Below, piece after piece: positions 63,980 through 64,000 of a stretch of 64,000 nt of DNA; positions within the stretch are counted from its first letter, which is position 1, and every line of letters begins with the position of its first letter. A program made the translations under genes and the position numbers. Source of the stretch: [Flexibacter] sp. ATCC 35208. Its GTDB lineage: Bacteria; Bacteroidota; Bacteroidia; Chitinophagales; Chitinophagaceae. The stretch covers positions 23,127 to 87,126 of the forward strand of contig NZ_MTKN01000033.1 in the NCBI RefSeq assembly GCF_001975825.1. The letters are read 5' to 3'. Below the pieces are notes generated by a model that saw nothing but the letters and a program-made list of their open reading frames with translations, had not been told where the DNA came from and did no database searches.

Positions 63980-64000
63980 AAAAGAGCGTGTATTCTATGT

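Noticed and set aside
1..64000. tRNA, rRNA, CRISPR arrays, integrases and attachment sites
   Set aside because: None could be recognised by eye in the intergenic regions. A covariance-model and repeat search would settle this.

Overview
The window comes from a member of the Bacteroidota, most probably a Chitinophaga-like member of the Chitinophagales. The evidence is a type IX secretion sorting tail on a giant secreted protein, CarboxypepD_reg-type TonB receptors, a DUF5686 outer-membrane protein, stacked two-component systems, and several promoters of the Bacteroidota type (-7 box TAnnTTTG, best case at the metX gene). GC content looks moderate, about 45%. I saw no rRNA, tRNA, insertion sequence, prophage or CRISPR array.

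Region 1 (1-23.9 kb) is a cell-surface or exopolysaccharide locus in several transcription units. A minus-strand operon (7140 to 1) runs Wzz/GumC-type chain-length ATPase, acyltransferase, Wzx-like flippase, GT4 glycosyltransferase, an unannotated 34-residue membrane peptide, and an O-antigen-ligase/polymerase-like protein cut by the window edge. Next are a 6.7-kb minus-strand gene for a secreted multidomain esterase with a T9SS tail, then a minus-strand GT2/acyltransferase pair. A plus-strand operon (17.2-23.9 kb) follows: stand-alone receiver, sugar transferase that starts undecaprenyl-linked synthesis and carries a degenerate receiver-like N-terminus, GT2, nucleotide-sugar epimerase, GT4, methyltransferase and GT2. 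It ends at a clear terminator. No Wza-type export protein lies in the window.

Region 2 (24-29.6 kb) holds a GNAT-nitrilase fusion coupled to a small MTH1187/YkoF-type thiamine-binding protein, a convergent YeiH-type transporter, a fused SpmA/SpmB-like nucleoside-recognition membrane protein, and ychF. Region 3 (29.8-37 kb) has two paralogous TonB-dependent receptors facing each other around a formylglycine-type sulfatase, with a perfect inverted repeat just after the -7 box of the first receptor and a strong two-way terminator between the convergent units.

Region 4 (37-43 kb) is a tripartite HME-RND-type efflux operon (small secreted protein, outer-membrane factor, adaptor, pump). Region 5 (43-51.6 kb) has metX, an OsmC protein, a metZ-like sulfhydrylase followed by a 12-codon relic of a second copy of its 3' end, small envelope proteins, a DUF5686 protein, an unannotated 40-residue membrane peptide with its own terminator, and trhO behind a structured leader.

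Region 6 (51.8-64 kb) contains a two-component system with a short adaptor-like lipoprotein, an ABC-F ATPase, a small lipoprotein, thrS, infC with a long low-complexity C-terminal tail, and a receiver paired with a kinase-receiver-kinase hybrid sensor. Sulfur-related genes (sulfatase, MetX, MetZ, rhodanese-type TrhO, YeiH) recur between 25 and 52 kb, but a common regulon is only a guess.
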